The notes: generated from the sequence alone by a model not told the origin. DNA of 44,934 nucleotides from Ceratorhiza oryzae-sativae (GCA_030998015.1 JARWMV010000118.1:1-44934); one strand, 5' to 3'; counted from the first letter of the stretch, positions 21,501 through 28,905 are shown. Numbers and translations: made by a program.

Positions 21501-23713
21501 TCGCAATACCTCGCGGCCAGAGGGGCCGCCTCGCGCACAACCCACGGCACGGGTAAGCCTGCCCCCTCCGCGCTCTTTGATCGCCAGCAGGGCGGCCTAA
21601 GCGCGGAGGGCTCCACTAATCGATGATTTGCGAAGGCAAATCTACACCCTGCCTAGAGAACTGCGCTTTAGCGCACGTCTTGGCAGGGGTATCGATTAGC
21701 GGGGTAGGGTTTGGTGGTGGATGGGCCCGAGCGGAGCGACGGTCCTCACCACCACGGGGGGTGATATTGAAACAGAGGTTATTAAAAGCTTTCCTTTCGA
21801 AGAATTATTTAATTTCAAACAGGAAGCTAAATCTATGCTAGGCCCGCGCGCGTTAGTTGCTGGTGGGACTTGTCCCACCAACCAACGTGAGCAATCGCAA
21901 CCGTTTGCGATTGCTAGTGCGCGGCATAATATCGATATTTAGCCGCCGGCTGAAAATGACGAACGGTCGTCATTTTCTACGAGGGAATCTTTATGGGAGG
22001 TAGCCTGGACCATGAGACTCATGGTCAAGGCTACCTCATCTGAGGATTCCCTCTAACGCCGGCGGACACACGGCTGAGGCAATATCTAAAATGAAAGCTA
22101 GATTTGTAGATAAAACCAACCACCCGATGTTTGGGAAAAATCATACCCCCGCTTAGGGTCAACCAGCATTGTATTTATATATAAATACATGCTGTTGACC
22201 CGTGGGTATGGTTATCGAGGCCGCGTTCGCGGCGAGGTATTGCGAGGTACCCTGGAACTTTAAGTTCCAGGGTACCTCGGAATCAGACGCCGCGCGCACG
22301 CCAGGGCCGCCTTGGCTTACATTGACCTTAAGGTCAATATGAGCCAAGCTTGCTTGGCTTAAGCCAAGGCGTTCGCAGGCGTGCACGGGTCATACACTAG
22401 AATCAATTAAGTTAATCAGGTCCAGCAAGATTTTATAAATCTTGCATGGAAGCAAACCTGGCGAGTTAAATCCTATGTTCACCCATACCTCTGAAACTAG
22501 AAATAAAATTTCTGATGTAATGAGTAAAAATCCCTTAGGAATATACGACATGGAAAATAATTTGATTAAAACATTCAAACCCCCGCTTAGGGTCATCCAG
22601 CATTGTATTTATATATAAATACATGCTGTTGACCCGAGGGGTTTGGTTATCGAGGCCGCGTTCGCGGCGAGGTATTGCGAGGTACCCTGGAACTTTAAGT
22701 TCCAGGGTACCTAGGAATCAGACGCCGCGCGCACGCCAGGGCCGACTTGGCTTGATTATTGACCTTAAGGTCAATATGAGCCAAGGCGTTCGCAGGCGTG
22801 CACGGGTCAAAAATCAAATAGAGCTAGCTGCTGAATTTGGTGTTAATAAGACCACAGTTTCCCGAAAAGTTAGATCAGGTAAAATTTTTAACGGTAAATA
22901 TTACCCGTGCACGCCTGCGAACGCCTTGGCTTGCCAAGGCGGCCCTGGCGTGCGCGCGGCTCGCCGCGAACGCGGCCTCGTTAACAATGCCCACGGGTCG
23001 TTGACCCTCCGCTTTAGCGGCTGAAATCTTGGGTTACACCTAAGATTTTAGCCGATAGAGCGGGGGCCCGCGCGCGTTAGTTGCTGGTGGGACTTGTCCC
23101 ACCAACCAACGTGAGCAATCGCAACCGTTTGCGATTGCTAGTGCGCGGCATAATATCGATATTTAGCCGCCGGCTGAAAATGACGAACGGTCGTCATTTT
23201 CTACGAGGGAATCTTTAGGATTCCCTCTAACGCCGGCGGAAAATTAGATAAATAATTCGTTTTAGCTGACTTTAAATTTTAATTTATTCGGGGAAACTCA
23301 CCTTACTTTGGTGAGTTTTTCTAAGTTACCCTCTCAAATTTCTCTTCTTTACGGAATCCGAGCTTGTGGCTGGATTCTTTACAGAACACTCTAGTGTGCC
23401 TTTTGTTTTCTTTTTCTTAGCAGAGTATAGCTCAATAGTGTTATTCTCATGTATAACAGCTATATTGTTTTTTGGAGGCTACTTGCTACCTGAAATTTTT
23501 GTTAACGATACGGTTGTAAACCTGCAATCAGTAGTGTTAGCTATAAAAACTAGTTTAGTATGTTTCCTATTCGTGTGGTTTAGAGCCACTCTGCCTAGAT
23601 TGAGATATGATCAACTAATGATTTTCTGCTGGACTGGTTTACTACCTGTAGCAATCGCCTTAATCGCATTAGTGCCAGGCTTATTGATTGCATTTGATAT
23701 ATCACCTAACTAA
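12415..23713 (+). CDS. nad1: NADH dehydrogenase subunit 1, four exons
   Basis: Membrane subunit of complex I in the inner mitochondrial membrane, taking part in quinone reduction coupled to proton pumping. Four exons join to about 329 codons, the usual fungal length: 12415-12578, 16917-17022, 18978-19337 and 23354-23713 (TAA stop). The protein starts [10 protein letters not shown] and shows the family landmarks [44 protein letters not shown] and [16 protein letters not shown] in order. Exon 2 ends in T and intron 2 ends in G; exon 3 ends in T and intron 3 ends in G, the group I rule. The exon 1/exon 2 junction is ambiguous by one to two bases around GC. No repeat interrupts any exon. A second copy of exons 1 and 2 lies inverted in the left arm. 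Confidence 0.95.
12737..12818 (+). repeat. R3 double hairpin, target about CAGTAG
   Basis: Left TCGTAG, internal CTACTG, right CAGTAG. The internal and right copies agree while the left differs by two bases. Confidence 0.8.
13073..13235 (+). repeat. R2 double hairpin, target TAATG
   Basis: TAATG on the left (13068-13072), TAATA on the right, internal CATTG. 168-bp net insert. Confidence 0.9.
13554..13725 (-). repeat. R1, 172 bp, flanked AGTC/GACT
   Basis: Splits ...FEQGVS and IYSIYLNYL of the LAGLIDADG gene. If AGT-[insert]-ACT is removed down to one AGT, the frame closes with the length expected from the intron 2 paralogue. Confidence 0.9.
13982..14175 (+). repeat. R2 double hairpin, target TCAAA
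   Basis: TCAAA at 13977-13981 and 14176-14180, internal TTTGG. The second hairpin has a nested ATTGACCTTAAGGTCAAT hairpin in its GGCTT/AAGCC loop. Confidence 0.9.
14196..14267 (+). repeat. R3-derived hairpins in LAGLIDADG gene
   Basis: AATGGCCTCCGAGCCATT hairpin followed by the CCCCCCCAAAC...TGCAGC hairpin. Between THS and VILCTDSF. Confidence 0.75.
14958..15179 (-). repeat. R1 with nested hairpin, 222 bp
   Basis: Followed at once by R2 (15181-15388) in the GIY-YIG gene. Confidence 0.9.
15181..15388 (+). repeat. R2 double hairpin with nested CCTGCC hairpin
   Basis: Internal GGGCATTG, right flank TAAT; the first hairpin carries a nested CCCTGCCTAGAG...GGCAGGGG hairpin. The left target is lost to R1. 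Confidence 0.85.
15520..15792 (+). repeat. 23-bp tandem array of R7 hairpin, right arm
   Basis: About 12 near-perfect units; each can form a hairpin. The array lies in the GIY-YIG gene between GARFKYHF and NGPKQNNF. Because 23 is not a multiple of three, all three frames cycle through it without a stop. Confidence 0.95.
15886..16057 (+). repeat. R1, 172 bp, nested in R3
   Basis: Lies in a loop of an R3 element; the same R1-in-R3 composite occurs at 28327-28576. Confidence 0.9.
16399..16508 (+). repeat. R3 relative with nested hairpins
   Basis: Lies between CAGGTG and CAGCTG; removal joins [15 protein letters not shown] in the GIY-YIG gene. Contains nested CACAAGTCTTGTG and CCTCCCAATGCG hairpins. 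Confidence 0.75.
16549..16711 (-). repeat. R2 double hairpin, target TATGA
   Basis: TATGA at 16544-16548 and 16712-16716; internal CATA. Removal gives [13 protein letters not shown] in frame. Confidence 0.9.
16917..17022 (+). CDS. nad1: nad1 exon 2
   Basis: Encodes [19 protein letters not shown] and a membrane segment ending FSLLG. The exon ends with the T of GGT at 17022; read-through would reach TAA at 17029. Position 16915 is the first base of a possible GCA alanine codon shared with exon 1. Confidence 0.9.
17072..17148 (+). repeat. R3 double hairpin, target CAATTG
   Basis: CAATTG before, between and after the two hairpins; this target is its own reverse complement. In intron 2 upstream of the group I core. 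Confidence 0.9.
17318..17420 (+). ncRNA. Group I intron core R-P8-S (intron 2)
   Basis: R and S elements with complementary P7 strands GACTAT and ATAGTC and an intervening hairpin. The inverted left-arm copy lies at about 324-426. Confidence 0.8.
17574..17795 (+). repeat. R1 with nested 50-bp hairpin
   Basis: R1 runs from CCGCGCGCGTTAG to CTAACGCCGGCGG and is a chain of five internal hairpins. This copy carries an extra hairpin (GGTAGCCTGGACCATGAG and its near complement) in the loop of the GAGGGAATC/GGATTCCCTC stem. It interrupts the intron 2 endonuclease. Confidence 0.9.
17893..18086 (+). repeat. R2 double hairpin, target TCAAA
   Basis: TCAAA at 17888-17892 and 18087-18091, internal TTTGG, in the intron 2 endonuclease. 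Confidence 0.9.
18716..18937 (+). repeat. R1 with nested hairpin, 222 bp
   Basis: Replaces the last codons of the intron 2 endonuclease, 40 bp before exon 3. Confidence 0.9.
18978..19337 (+). CDS. nad1: nad1 exon 3
   Basis: 120 codons starting [10 protein letters not shown] and ending TPFDLQEA. The preceding base is G (intron 2 end) and the last exon base is T. It includes the conserved [18 protein letters not shown] loop and [10 protein letters not shown]. If unspliced, the frame would run on to a TAA at 19353. Confidence 0.93.
19501..19662 (+). repeat. R3 with nested R3 hairpin
   Basis: In intron 3. Left CTGTAG, internal CGGATG, right CACTAG do not match one another; a second TGCAGC hairpin is nested in the first and a GGACCC hairpin in the last. 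Confidence 0.7.
19750..19890 (+). repeat. R4, 141 bp, in intron 3 core
   Basis: From CCCCGCTAATCGAT to GCGCGGAGGG: an ATCGATTAG stem holding a CCCTGCC hairpin, then a CCTCCGCGCTTAGG hairpin. Sits between the R and S elements of the group I core. Confidence 0.9.
20226..20397 (+). repeat. R1, 172 bp
   Basis: In intron 3 upstream of the endonuclease start. Confidence 0.9.
20504..20712 (-). repeat. R2 double hairpin, target TTTGA
   Basis: TTTGA at 20499-20503 and 20713-20717, internal CAAA at 20641. Its first hairpin is the GGCTGAAATCTTGGG type, while the TCAAA copies above have the TATTTATATATAAATA type, so the guide class and hairpin body are shuffled. Confidence 0.9.
21021..21192 (+). repeat. 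R1, 172 bp
   Basis: Splits the GIY-YIG catalytic domain after MYERFTD; a few residues seem lost at the junction. Confidence 0.9.
21291..21402 (+). repeat. R8 hairpin pair
   Basis: Two hairpins, GTACGGCTTAAGCCGCAC and GTTGCACGTACGTGCAAC, in the GIY-YIG gene. Other copies at 42663-42762 and, inverted, 44756-44853. Confidence 0.8.
21564..21704 (-). repeat. R4, 141 bp
   Basis: Inverted copy inside the shattered GIY-YIG gene. Confidence 0.9.
21844..22065 (+). repeat. R1 with nested hairpin, 222 bp
   Basis: Splits KSMLG from HTAEAISK in the NUMOD3-like region. Confidence 0.9.
22146..22389 (+). repeat. R2 double hairpin, target TCATA
   Basis: TCATA at 22141-22145 and 22390-22394, internal TATGG at 22207. 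Net insert 249 bp. Carries a nested GAGGTACCCTGGAACTT hairpin. Confidence 0.9.
22580..22806 (+). repeat. R2 double hairpin, target TCAAA
   Basis: TCAAA at 22575-22579 and 22807-22811, internal TTTGG at 22642. Removal gives LIKTFKNQIEL. Confidence 0.9.
22914..23066 (-). repeat. R2 double hairpin, abutting R1
   Basis: TAAT-class copy; the far target copy was lost where R1 (23068) lies. Confidence 0.85.
23068..23239 (+). repeat. R1, 172 bp
   Basis: At the 3' end of the intron 3 endonuclease, abutting R2. Confidence 0.9.
23354..23713 (+). CDS. nad1: nad1 exon 4
   Basis: Begins [14 protein letters not shown] directly after the terminal G of intron 3. It encodes the last membrane segments and ends FDISPN-TAA. 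In this exon the acidic quinone-channel motif ESELV is joined back to the EA of exon 3. Confidence 0.93.
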   Translation, partial: ESELVAGFFTEHSSVPFVFFFLAEYSSIVLFSCITAILFFGGYLLPEIFVNDTVVNLQSVVLAIKTSLVCFLFVWFRATLPRLRYDQLMIFCWTGLLPVAIALIALVPGLLIAFDISPN

Positions 23714-23790
23714 TAATCCCCTCCCTGAACAGAATCTGTGAGTAAGGCGCAACTGTCCGCAGGTTTGAATATTTATTATATCTAATATGA
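23714..23790. other. nad1 3' flank
   Basis: 77 bp between the nad1 stop and an R2. No terminator or gene recognised. Confidence 0.4.
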
Positions 23791-24000
23791 CCCGTGCACG
23801 CCTGCGAACGCCTTGGCTTAAGCCAAGGCGGCCCTGGCGTGCGCGCGGCTCGCCGCGAACGCGGCCTCGTTAACAATGCCCACGGGTCGTTGACCCTCCG
23901 CTTTATTACCCCTGCCAAGACGTGCGCTAAAGCGCAGTTCTCTAGGCAGGGCGGCTGAAATCTTGGGTTACACCTAAGATTTTAGCCGATAGAGCGGGGG
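23791..24000 (-). repeat. R2 double hairpin, mixed classes
   Basis: Left flank TATGA but internal AATGCCC, so this copy looks recombinant. Confidence 0.8.
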
Positions 24001-24001
24001 C

Positions 24002-24173
24002 CCGCGCGCGTTAGTTGCTGGTGGGACTTGTCCCACCAACCAACGTGAGCAATCGCAACCGTTTGCGATTGCTAGTGCGCGGCATAATATCGATATTTAG
24101 CCGCCGGCTGAAAATGACGAACGGTCGTCATTTTCTACGAGGGAATCTTTAGGATTCCCTCTAACGCCGGCGG
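24002..24173 (+). repeat. R1, 172 bp
   Basis: Abuts R2 (23791-24000) downstream of nad1. Confidence 0.9.
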
Positions 24174-24349
24174 AAATTTTTATAAAAGAAGGAGTTATTA
24201 ACCCTAACTCTCAAATATTACCATACTCCACTAGATTACCCATTTTAACAGTATATTTAGATGCACGGTAGAATCTGCGAACTCTGCCGTAAATCTTAAA
24301 ATGGCCTTAGGTTTCGTCTTATGGTGAAGGGCTTCGTTCTTCATTCATA

Positions 24350-24577
24350 CCCCCGCTTAGGGTCAACCAGCATTGTATTTATATATAAATACATGCTGTT
24401 GACCCGAGGGGTAATGGTTATCGAGGCCGCGTTCGCGGCGAGGTATTGCGAGGTACCCTGGAACTTTAAGTTCCAGGGTACCTCGGAATCAGACGCCGCG
24501 CGCACGCCAGGGCCGACTTGGCTTGATTATTGACCTTAAGGTCAATATGAGCCAAGGCGTTCGCAGGCGTGCACGGG
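24350..24577 (+). repeat. R2 double hairpin, mixed classes
   Basis: Left TCATA, internal GGTAATGG, right TCAAA. The three target positions disagree, consistent with recombination between R2 copies. Confidence 0.8.
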
Positions 24578-24873
24578 TCAAAATGTAATTTTGAAAGCTT
24601 TCGGAGTGCTGGTTCAACCCTGTCGGAGTGTTAGGGAATCCTTAAATTCCCGCTTCCTCCTAGGCCCCAGCAGAGACCTAGGATGAAGCACGCCCCACAA
24701 GTGATGACGAACCTACTAAAATTTTGGGCGTAAAATAAGCACAGCTTAATTTTTACCATTAGGGTCACAGCATGCCGCCGGGTCATGGTTTGTAATGCTT
24801 AGCCCCAAGGTTATTAACTTTAACAGTTCTTAACCCCTCCCAATGCGCAAAGGGAACCATTTCCCCAAATACA

Positions 24874-25085
24874 CCGCCGGCGTTAGAGGGAATCCTTCCA
24901 CGCAAGATTTATAAATTTATAAATCTTGCTGGACCGAAAGATTCCCTCGTAGAAAATGACGACCGTTCGTCATTTTCAGCCGGCGGCTAAATATCGATAT
25001 TATGCCGCGCACTAGCAATCGCAAACGGTTGCGATTGCTCACGTTGGTTGGTGGGACAAGTCCCACCAGCAACTAACGCGCGCGG
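24874..25085 (-). repeat. R1 with nested 40-bp hairpin, 212 bp
   Basis: A different hairpin (CCAGCAAGATTTATAAAT and complement) sits in the same loop as the 50-bp one in other copies. Part of a segment repeated at 27945-28277. Confidence 0.9.
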
Positions 25086-25413
25086 GCCTTCGCAAATCCG
25101 CCAATGGAACATTGGCGGGGTATTTAGAGTTCTCAGCGCTTAGGCCGCCCTTCGGGCGATCAAAGAGCGCTGAGAAGCGCGGTAGTCGTTTTTATGAACC
25201 AAAAACGAGGTAATGCCGAACCGGCGGCGTCAATTGTCGACCGTGTCAGGTTAGGAAAATTAAACCCGACCCGTGATTCCTCCCTTTCAGGGAGTAAGTA
25301 AGGGTCATCCAGATCTTTAGATCTAGCCGAGGGTTCATTTAACCCCTAATTTGTCATGGGCTGTTGGTCCCTAGAAATTTTGGGGTTTGGGTAGAGTGGT
25401 AGAACTTCAAATC

Positions 25414-25585
25414 CCGCCGGCGTTAGAGGGAATCCTAAAGATTCCCTCGTAGAAAATGACGACCGTTCGTCATTTTCAGCCGGCGGCTAAATATCGATAT
25501 TATGCCGCGCACTAGCAATCGCAAACGGTTGCGATTGCTCACGTTGGTTGGTGGGACAAGTCCCACCAGCAACTAACGCGCGCGG
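25414..25585 (-). repeat. R1, 172 bp
   Basis: In unassigned sequence between GAACTTCAAAT and CTCCGTTTCTAAT. Confidence 0.9.
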
Positions 25586-25873
25586 GCTCCGTTTCTAATC
25601 CGGAAGAGAATTATAATTTATCCCATGGGTATAGTCAGTCTACCCTACAGAGATAACTGAACTTTCTGCGATAAGTTAAGTTCTCTAGTGTTTTTAGTCC
25701 AAGCCCTGTATGAGTCCGCAGTATTATTCTTGATCGGACTCTTCCCTAGGATTTATGAGGGCTTCCTCTCCCTATGGACGAGCTTGCCCTTAGAAACCCC
25801 AAATACAAAGGAGGTAGGTAAAATATAAAAGAGACATTATTTTTTATATATGTTAATCAAATTTAACCCTACC

Positions 25874-25905
25874 CTATCTCGTGTCAACTATGTTGACCGA
25901 GATAG
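25874..25905 (+). repeat. R6 hairpin, arms CTATCTC/GAGATAG
   Basis: Core GTGTCAACTATGTTGACC with seven-base complementary arms. Same arms at about 28674-28705 and 32399-32430. Confidence 0.85.
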
Positions 25906-26270
25906 AGGCCAGACTAATTTTTCTAAGTTTTTCGTCTCGTGTCAACTTTGTTGTAAACGTGGACCTCCTGTATTGGCTGTCGGACATCATAGATACGGTA
26001 TGGCCCATGTAAGTTTAAGGGCGCCGAGTCACAGGTTCCGGCGTTATAAAAATGATTTTATTAACCCTTTTATTAATCTATTTTTGTTATGGGCAGCCGC
26101 ATAGCGCGCTGCCTCAGCCGCATAGCGCGCTGCAAAACTGATTTCATTTAATATATATTTTACAGTTTTTGTTATAAAACCGTAATTATCCGATTTTTCT
26201 CCTGCCGTAGACCCCCAACCCCAAACAATGCAGCATAGCTGCATCAGTTTGGGGGGTCAATAGTTAACCT

Positions 26271-26442
26271 CCGCGCGCGTTAGTTGCTGGTGGGACTTGT
26301 CCCACCAACCAACGTGAGCAATCGCAACCGTTTGCGATTGCTAGTGCGCGGCATAATATCGATATTTAGCCGCCGGCTGAAAATGACGAACGGTCGTCAT
26401 TTTCTACGAGGGAATCTTTAGGATTCCCTCTAACGCCGGCGG
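26271..26442 (+). repeat. R1, 172 bp
   Basis: Between an R3 remnant and the 26453 protein remnant. Confidence 0.9.
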
Positions 26443-26452
26443 GATAATGTAA

Positions 26453-26516
26453 TTGACAATTTCAACCCTGATAGAAAATTTGCCATGCAACTACAGTTTA
26501 AGGTAAATACCCTAGC
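26453..26516 (+). pseudogene. Small protein remnant, relative of 42246-42391
   Basis: Reads NFNPDRKFAMQLQFKVNTLAG, sharing KFAMQLQ.KVN with the longer fragment at 42257. Cut by a GGGTGTCTGATTCCGAGG hairpin. Confidence 0.4.
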
Positions 26517-26734
26517 GGGTGTCTGATTCCGAGGTACCCTGGAACTTAAAGTTCCAGGGTACCTCGCAATACCTCGCCACGAACGCGGCCTAACCGGGCC
26601 TGGGACCCATGGCCTTCGGCGAAGCCCATGTACAATCAACCCTAACCTCAAAACTAACCCTCGAGCCGGCCGCGCTGGGGACGGTAAGCGGGTTAGTCTT
26701 TGACTAACCCCTGCCGGACATCTGCGATGACCGA

Positions 26735-26778
26735 GTTTTCACCGGCCGGTCAACTATGTTGACACGAGACGGTGAAAA
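26735..26778 (-). repeat. R6 hairpin, arms TTTTCACCG/CGGTGAAAA
   Basis: Same core with entirely different outer arms. Copies with arms TTTTACCG/CGGTAAAA at about 27677 and TTACCG-type arms at 35022 and 35456. Confidence 0.85.
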
Positions 26779-26802
26779 ATAGGTAATGCGCCCGAAAGGT
26801 GA

Positions 26803-27064
26803 CCCGTGCACGCCTGCGAACGCCTTGGCTTAAGCCAAGGCGGCCCTGGCGTACGCGGGCGTCTGATTCCGAGGTACCCTGGAACTTAAAGTTCCAGGGT
26901 ACCTCGCAATACCTCGCCGCGAACGCGGCCTCGATAACCACACCCACGGGTCGTCGACCCTCCGCTTTATTACCCCTGCCAAGACGTGCGCTAAAGCGCA
27001 GTTCTCTAGGCAGGGCGGCTGAAATCTTGGGTTACACCTAAGATTTTAGCCGATAGAGCGGGGG
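26803..27064 (-). repeat. R2 double hairpin, target TGTGA
   Basis: Inserted in an R5 copy at CGAAA-TGTGA-TTT. Left flank GGTGA, right TGTGA, internal CACA. The same insertion recurs at 33122 and 35145. Confidence 0.85.
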
Positions 27065-27316
27065 TGTGATTTATCCATTCGGGCGGTCCCAGCGCGACGG
27101 TTTAGTTTTCCTTTAAGAGAAGAGTATACGGGTCGGGAGCGACCAACCCCGAATGGTCCCTCTTTGGCCAGAGTGACCCCAGGGGGACGTCACAGACGTG
27201 GTTGGATTCAGCGCGACTTATCTTACCGCCTGGAGATCAAGGCGGGGCGGGGATGGGCAGCACTAAGTGCTGTCCTTACCAAAATCGGCGTTAGAAAATC
27301 CAAGTAGTAACTCAAA

Positions 27317-27400
27317 ACGAGTATGCTGAAACTGGTAGCCAGGTGAATCTTAGGAATTCATGATCATTTGATTGTAAGAGTTCAAATCTCTTTACTCGTA
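27317..27400 (+). tRNA. trnL: tRNA-Leu(UAG)
   Basis: Acceptor ACGAGTA/TACTCGT, anticodon arm TGAAT-CTTAGGA-ATTCA with anticodon TAG, a long variable arm and T-arm AAGAG-TTCAAAT-CTCTT. 84 nt including discriminator A. Confidence 0.9.
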
Positions 27401-27453
27401 TTTCGGAAGGAACTACATTTTATGTACACCCCTGCGACCCCTAGATCCGCACC

Positions 27454-27625
27454 CCGCCGGCGTTAGAGGGAATCCTAAAGATTCCCTCGTAGAAAATGAC
27501 GACCGTTCGTCATTTTCAGCCGGCGGCTAAATATCGATATTATGCCGCGCACTAGCAATCGCAAACGGTTGCGATTGCTCACGTTGGTTGGTGGGACAAG
27601 TCCCACCAGCAACTAACGCGCGCGG
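27454..27625 (-). repeat. R1, 172 bp, inside a larger hairpin
   Basis: Sits between arms CCCCTGCG (about 27429) and CGCAGGGG (about 27642), so it occupies the loop of an older hairpin. Confidence 0.9.
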
Positions 27626-27967
27626 GGAGCGGGCCGGGGGCTCGCAGGGGCTCCTCCATGCATTACCTGTTTTTTACCGTCTCGTGTCAACATAGTTGAC
27701 CGGCCGGTAAAACCGGACATCTGCGATGACCGAGCAGGTAATGCCCCCCAGGAAAAATAGGGGTTATAAAACCCTCTAACACCTGGTTTTCCCTGCTGTG
27801 TCAGCACTAAGTTCAATCAAAAAAAAAAACAAACGGGGTCCCCTCATATTCCGCCGCGGGTGGTTTTGTCGACATTACCTCGTTTTTGTTTTATAAGAAC
27901 GACCTCCCCGGTGGGGCGCGTAGTTAGGAAATTGTACCGCGCAAAGGGGACCATTTCCCCAAATACA

Positions 27968-28179
27968 CCGCCGGCGTTAGAGGGAATCCTTCCACGCAAG
28001 ATTTATAAATTTATAAATCTTGCTGGACCGAAAGATTCCCTCGTAGAAAATGACGACCGTTCGTCATTTTCAGCCGGCGGCTAAATATCGATATTATGCC
28101 GCGCACTAGCAATCGCAAACGGTTGCGATTGCTCACGTTGGTTGGTGGGACAAGTCCCACCAGCAACTAACGCGCGCGG
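27968..28179 (-). repeat. R1 with nested 40-bp hairpin, 212 bp
   Basis: Second copy of the segment containing 24874-25085. Confidence 0.9.
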
Positions 28180-28326
28180 GCCTTCGCAAATCCGCCAATG
28201 GAACATTGGCGGGGTATTTAGAGTTCTCAGCGCTTAGGCCGCCCTTCGGGCGATCAAAGAGCGCTGAGAAGCGCGGTAGCTTTAGGTTTGACAAACCCCG
28301 ATTGTTTAAGCCCCCGGTCACTACTG

Positions 28327-28576
28327 ACCCCCAAACATGTGCAGCTACGCTGCATTGTTTGGTGGGCAGCAACCCCCCGATATTGTAATGCCCGCCGGCG
28401 TTAGAGGGAATCCTAAAGATTCCCTCGTAGAAAATGACGACCGTTCGTCATTTTCAGCCGGCGGCTAAATATCGATATTATGCCGCGCACTAGCAATCGC
28501 AAACGGTTGCGATTGCTCACGTTGGTTGGTGGGACAAGTCCCACCAGCAACTAACGCGCGCGGCAATGTCGGGGGT
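28327..28576 (+). repeat. R3 carrying R1 (composite)
   Basis: Left CTACTG, internal CAGCAA, R1 in the second hairpin, ending CGGGGGT. The same composite, same internal joints, lies in intron 1 (about 1621-1872 and 15872-16125), so the nested pair appears to have moved as one unit. Confidence 0.85.
28392..28563 (-). repeat. R1, 172 bp, nested in R3
   Basis: Same R1-in-R3 composite as in nad1 intron 1. Confidence 0.9.
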
Positions 28577-28751
28577 CACCCCCCAATGATTGCAATCATT
28601 GGGGGTCTCCGGTCATGACCCTCCGTGTGCGGGGACTCTGCCGCCCGTGTCGGCCTTACCCTATCTCGTGTCAACTATGTTGACCGAGATAGAGACCAGA
28701 TTAGATTAATTTACTACTGCAGCTGCCTCGTAGGGCACCGAAGAGGGCTAG

Positions 28752-28797
28752 GGTATTGGCGGCCGTGTCAATTTCATTGACCGGGCGCCAATACTTG
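28752..28797 (+). repeat. R6 hairpin, arms ATTGGCG/CGCCAAT
   Basis: Core GTGTCAATTTCATTGACC. An inverted copy of the whole unit lies at about 31084-31129. Confidence 0.85.
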
Positions 28798-28832
28798 GAC
28801 GCGTTACGCACAGGAGCGCTGCATTAGATCTG

Positions 28833-28905
28833 GCATCTTTAGCTTAATTGGTATAGCAACTGCCTTCGAAGCAGTCTGGTATTGGTTCAAATCCAATAAG
28901 ATGTT
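28833..28905 (+). tRNA. trnR: tRNA-Arg(UCG)
   Basis: Acceptor GCATCTT/AAGATGT (one G-T pair), anticodon arm ACTGC-CTTCGAA-GCAGT, T-arm ATTGG-TTC-AAAT-CCAAT. Confidence 0.9.

Larger units (their letters stand above)
20489..23260 (+). pseudogene. GIY-YIG endonuclease of nad1 intron 3, shattered
   Basis: Starts [17 protein letters not shown]. The catalytic motif is [18 protein letters not shown] (about 20938-20991), continuing [18 protein letters not shown] (21202-21255), [16 protein letters not shown] (21762-21809), NUMOD3-like [13 protein letters not shown]...MFGKNH (22069-22143), [14 protein letters not shown] (about 22474-22515) and a helix-turn-helix-like [19 protein letters not shown] (about 22826-22882). 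It is cut by R2 (20504-20712), R1 (21021-21192), an R8+hairpin+R4 block (about 21291-21704), R1 (21844-22065), R2 (22146-22389), a CCAGCAAGAT hairpin (about 22421-22458), R2 (22580-22806), and R2+R1 (22914-23239). Removal of each of the first three complete R2 copies with one target copy restores the frame. Confidence 0.88.
19338..23353 (+). other. nad1 intron 3, group I
   Basis: 4016 bp, preceded by T and ending in G. The core lies before the endonuclease: TATATGCTGG at about 19398, AATCAGCAGGAAAC at about 19456, R-like CTCAGAGAATAGACG at 19710-19724 and S-like AAGATATATTCC at 19918-19929. GAATA and TATTC can pair as P7, differing from intron 2 on both strands in a compensatory way. An R4 repeat (19750-19890) sits between R and S, inside the catalytic core. 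Confidence 0.8.
24174..27316. other. Unassigned region between nad1 and tRNA-Leu
   Basis: Apart from the listed repeats, unique stretches at 24174-24344 (with ACGGTAGA...TCTGCCGT hairpin), 24590-24870, 25190-25413, 25586-25870 and 27109-27316 show no open reading frame or RNA gene I can name. CTTAGGTTTCGTCTTATG at about 24306 repeats a motif at about 11551, suggesting shared intron-type sequence. Confidence 0.4.

Noticed and set aside
24590..24870. Ribosomal RNA or RNase P RNA fragment
   Set aside because: No conserved rRNA or RNase P signature could be recognised; left unassigned.
25381..25640. A tRNA gene split by R1 (GGTAGAGTGGTAGAACTTCAAATC ... CTCCGTTTCTAATCCGGAAG reduced to its short motifs)
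   Set aside because: D-loop and T-loop-like words are present but acceptor and anticodon arms do not pair in a consistent order.
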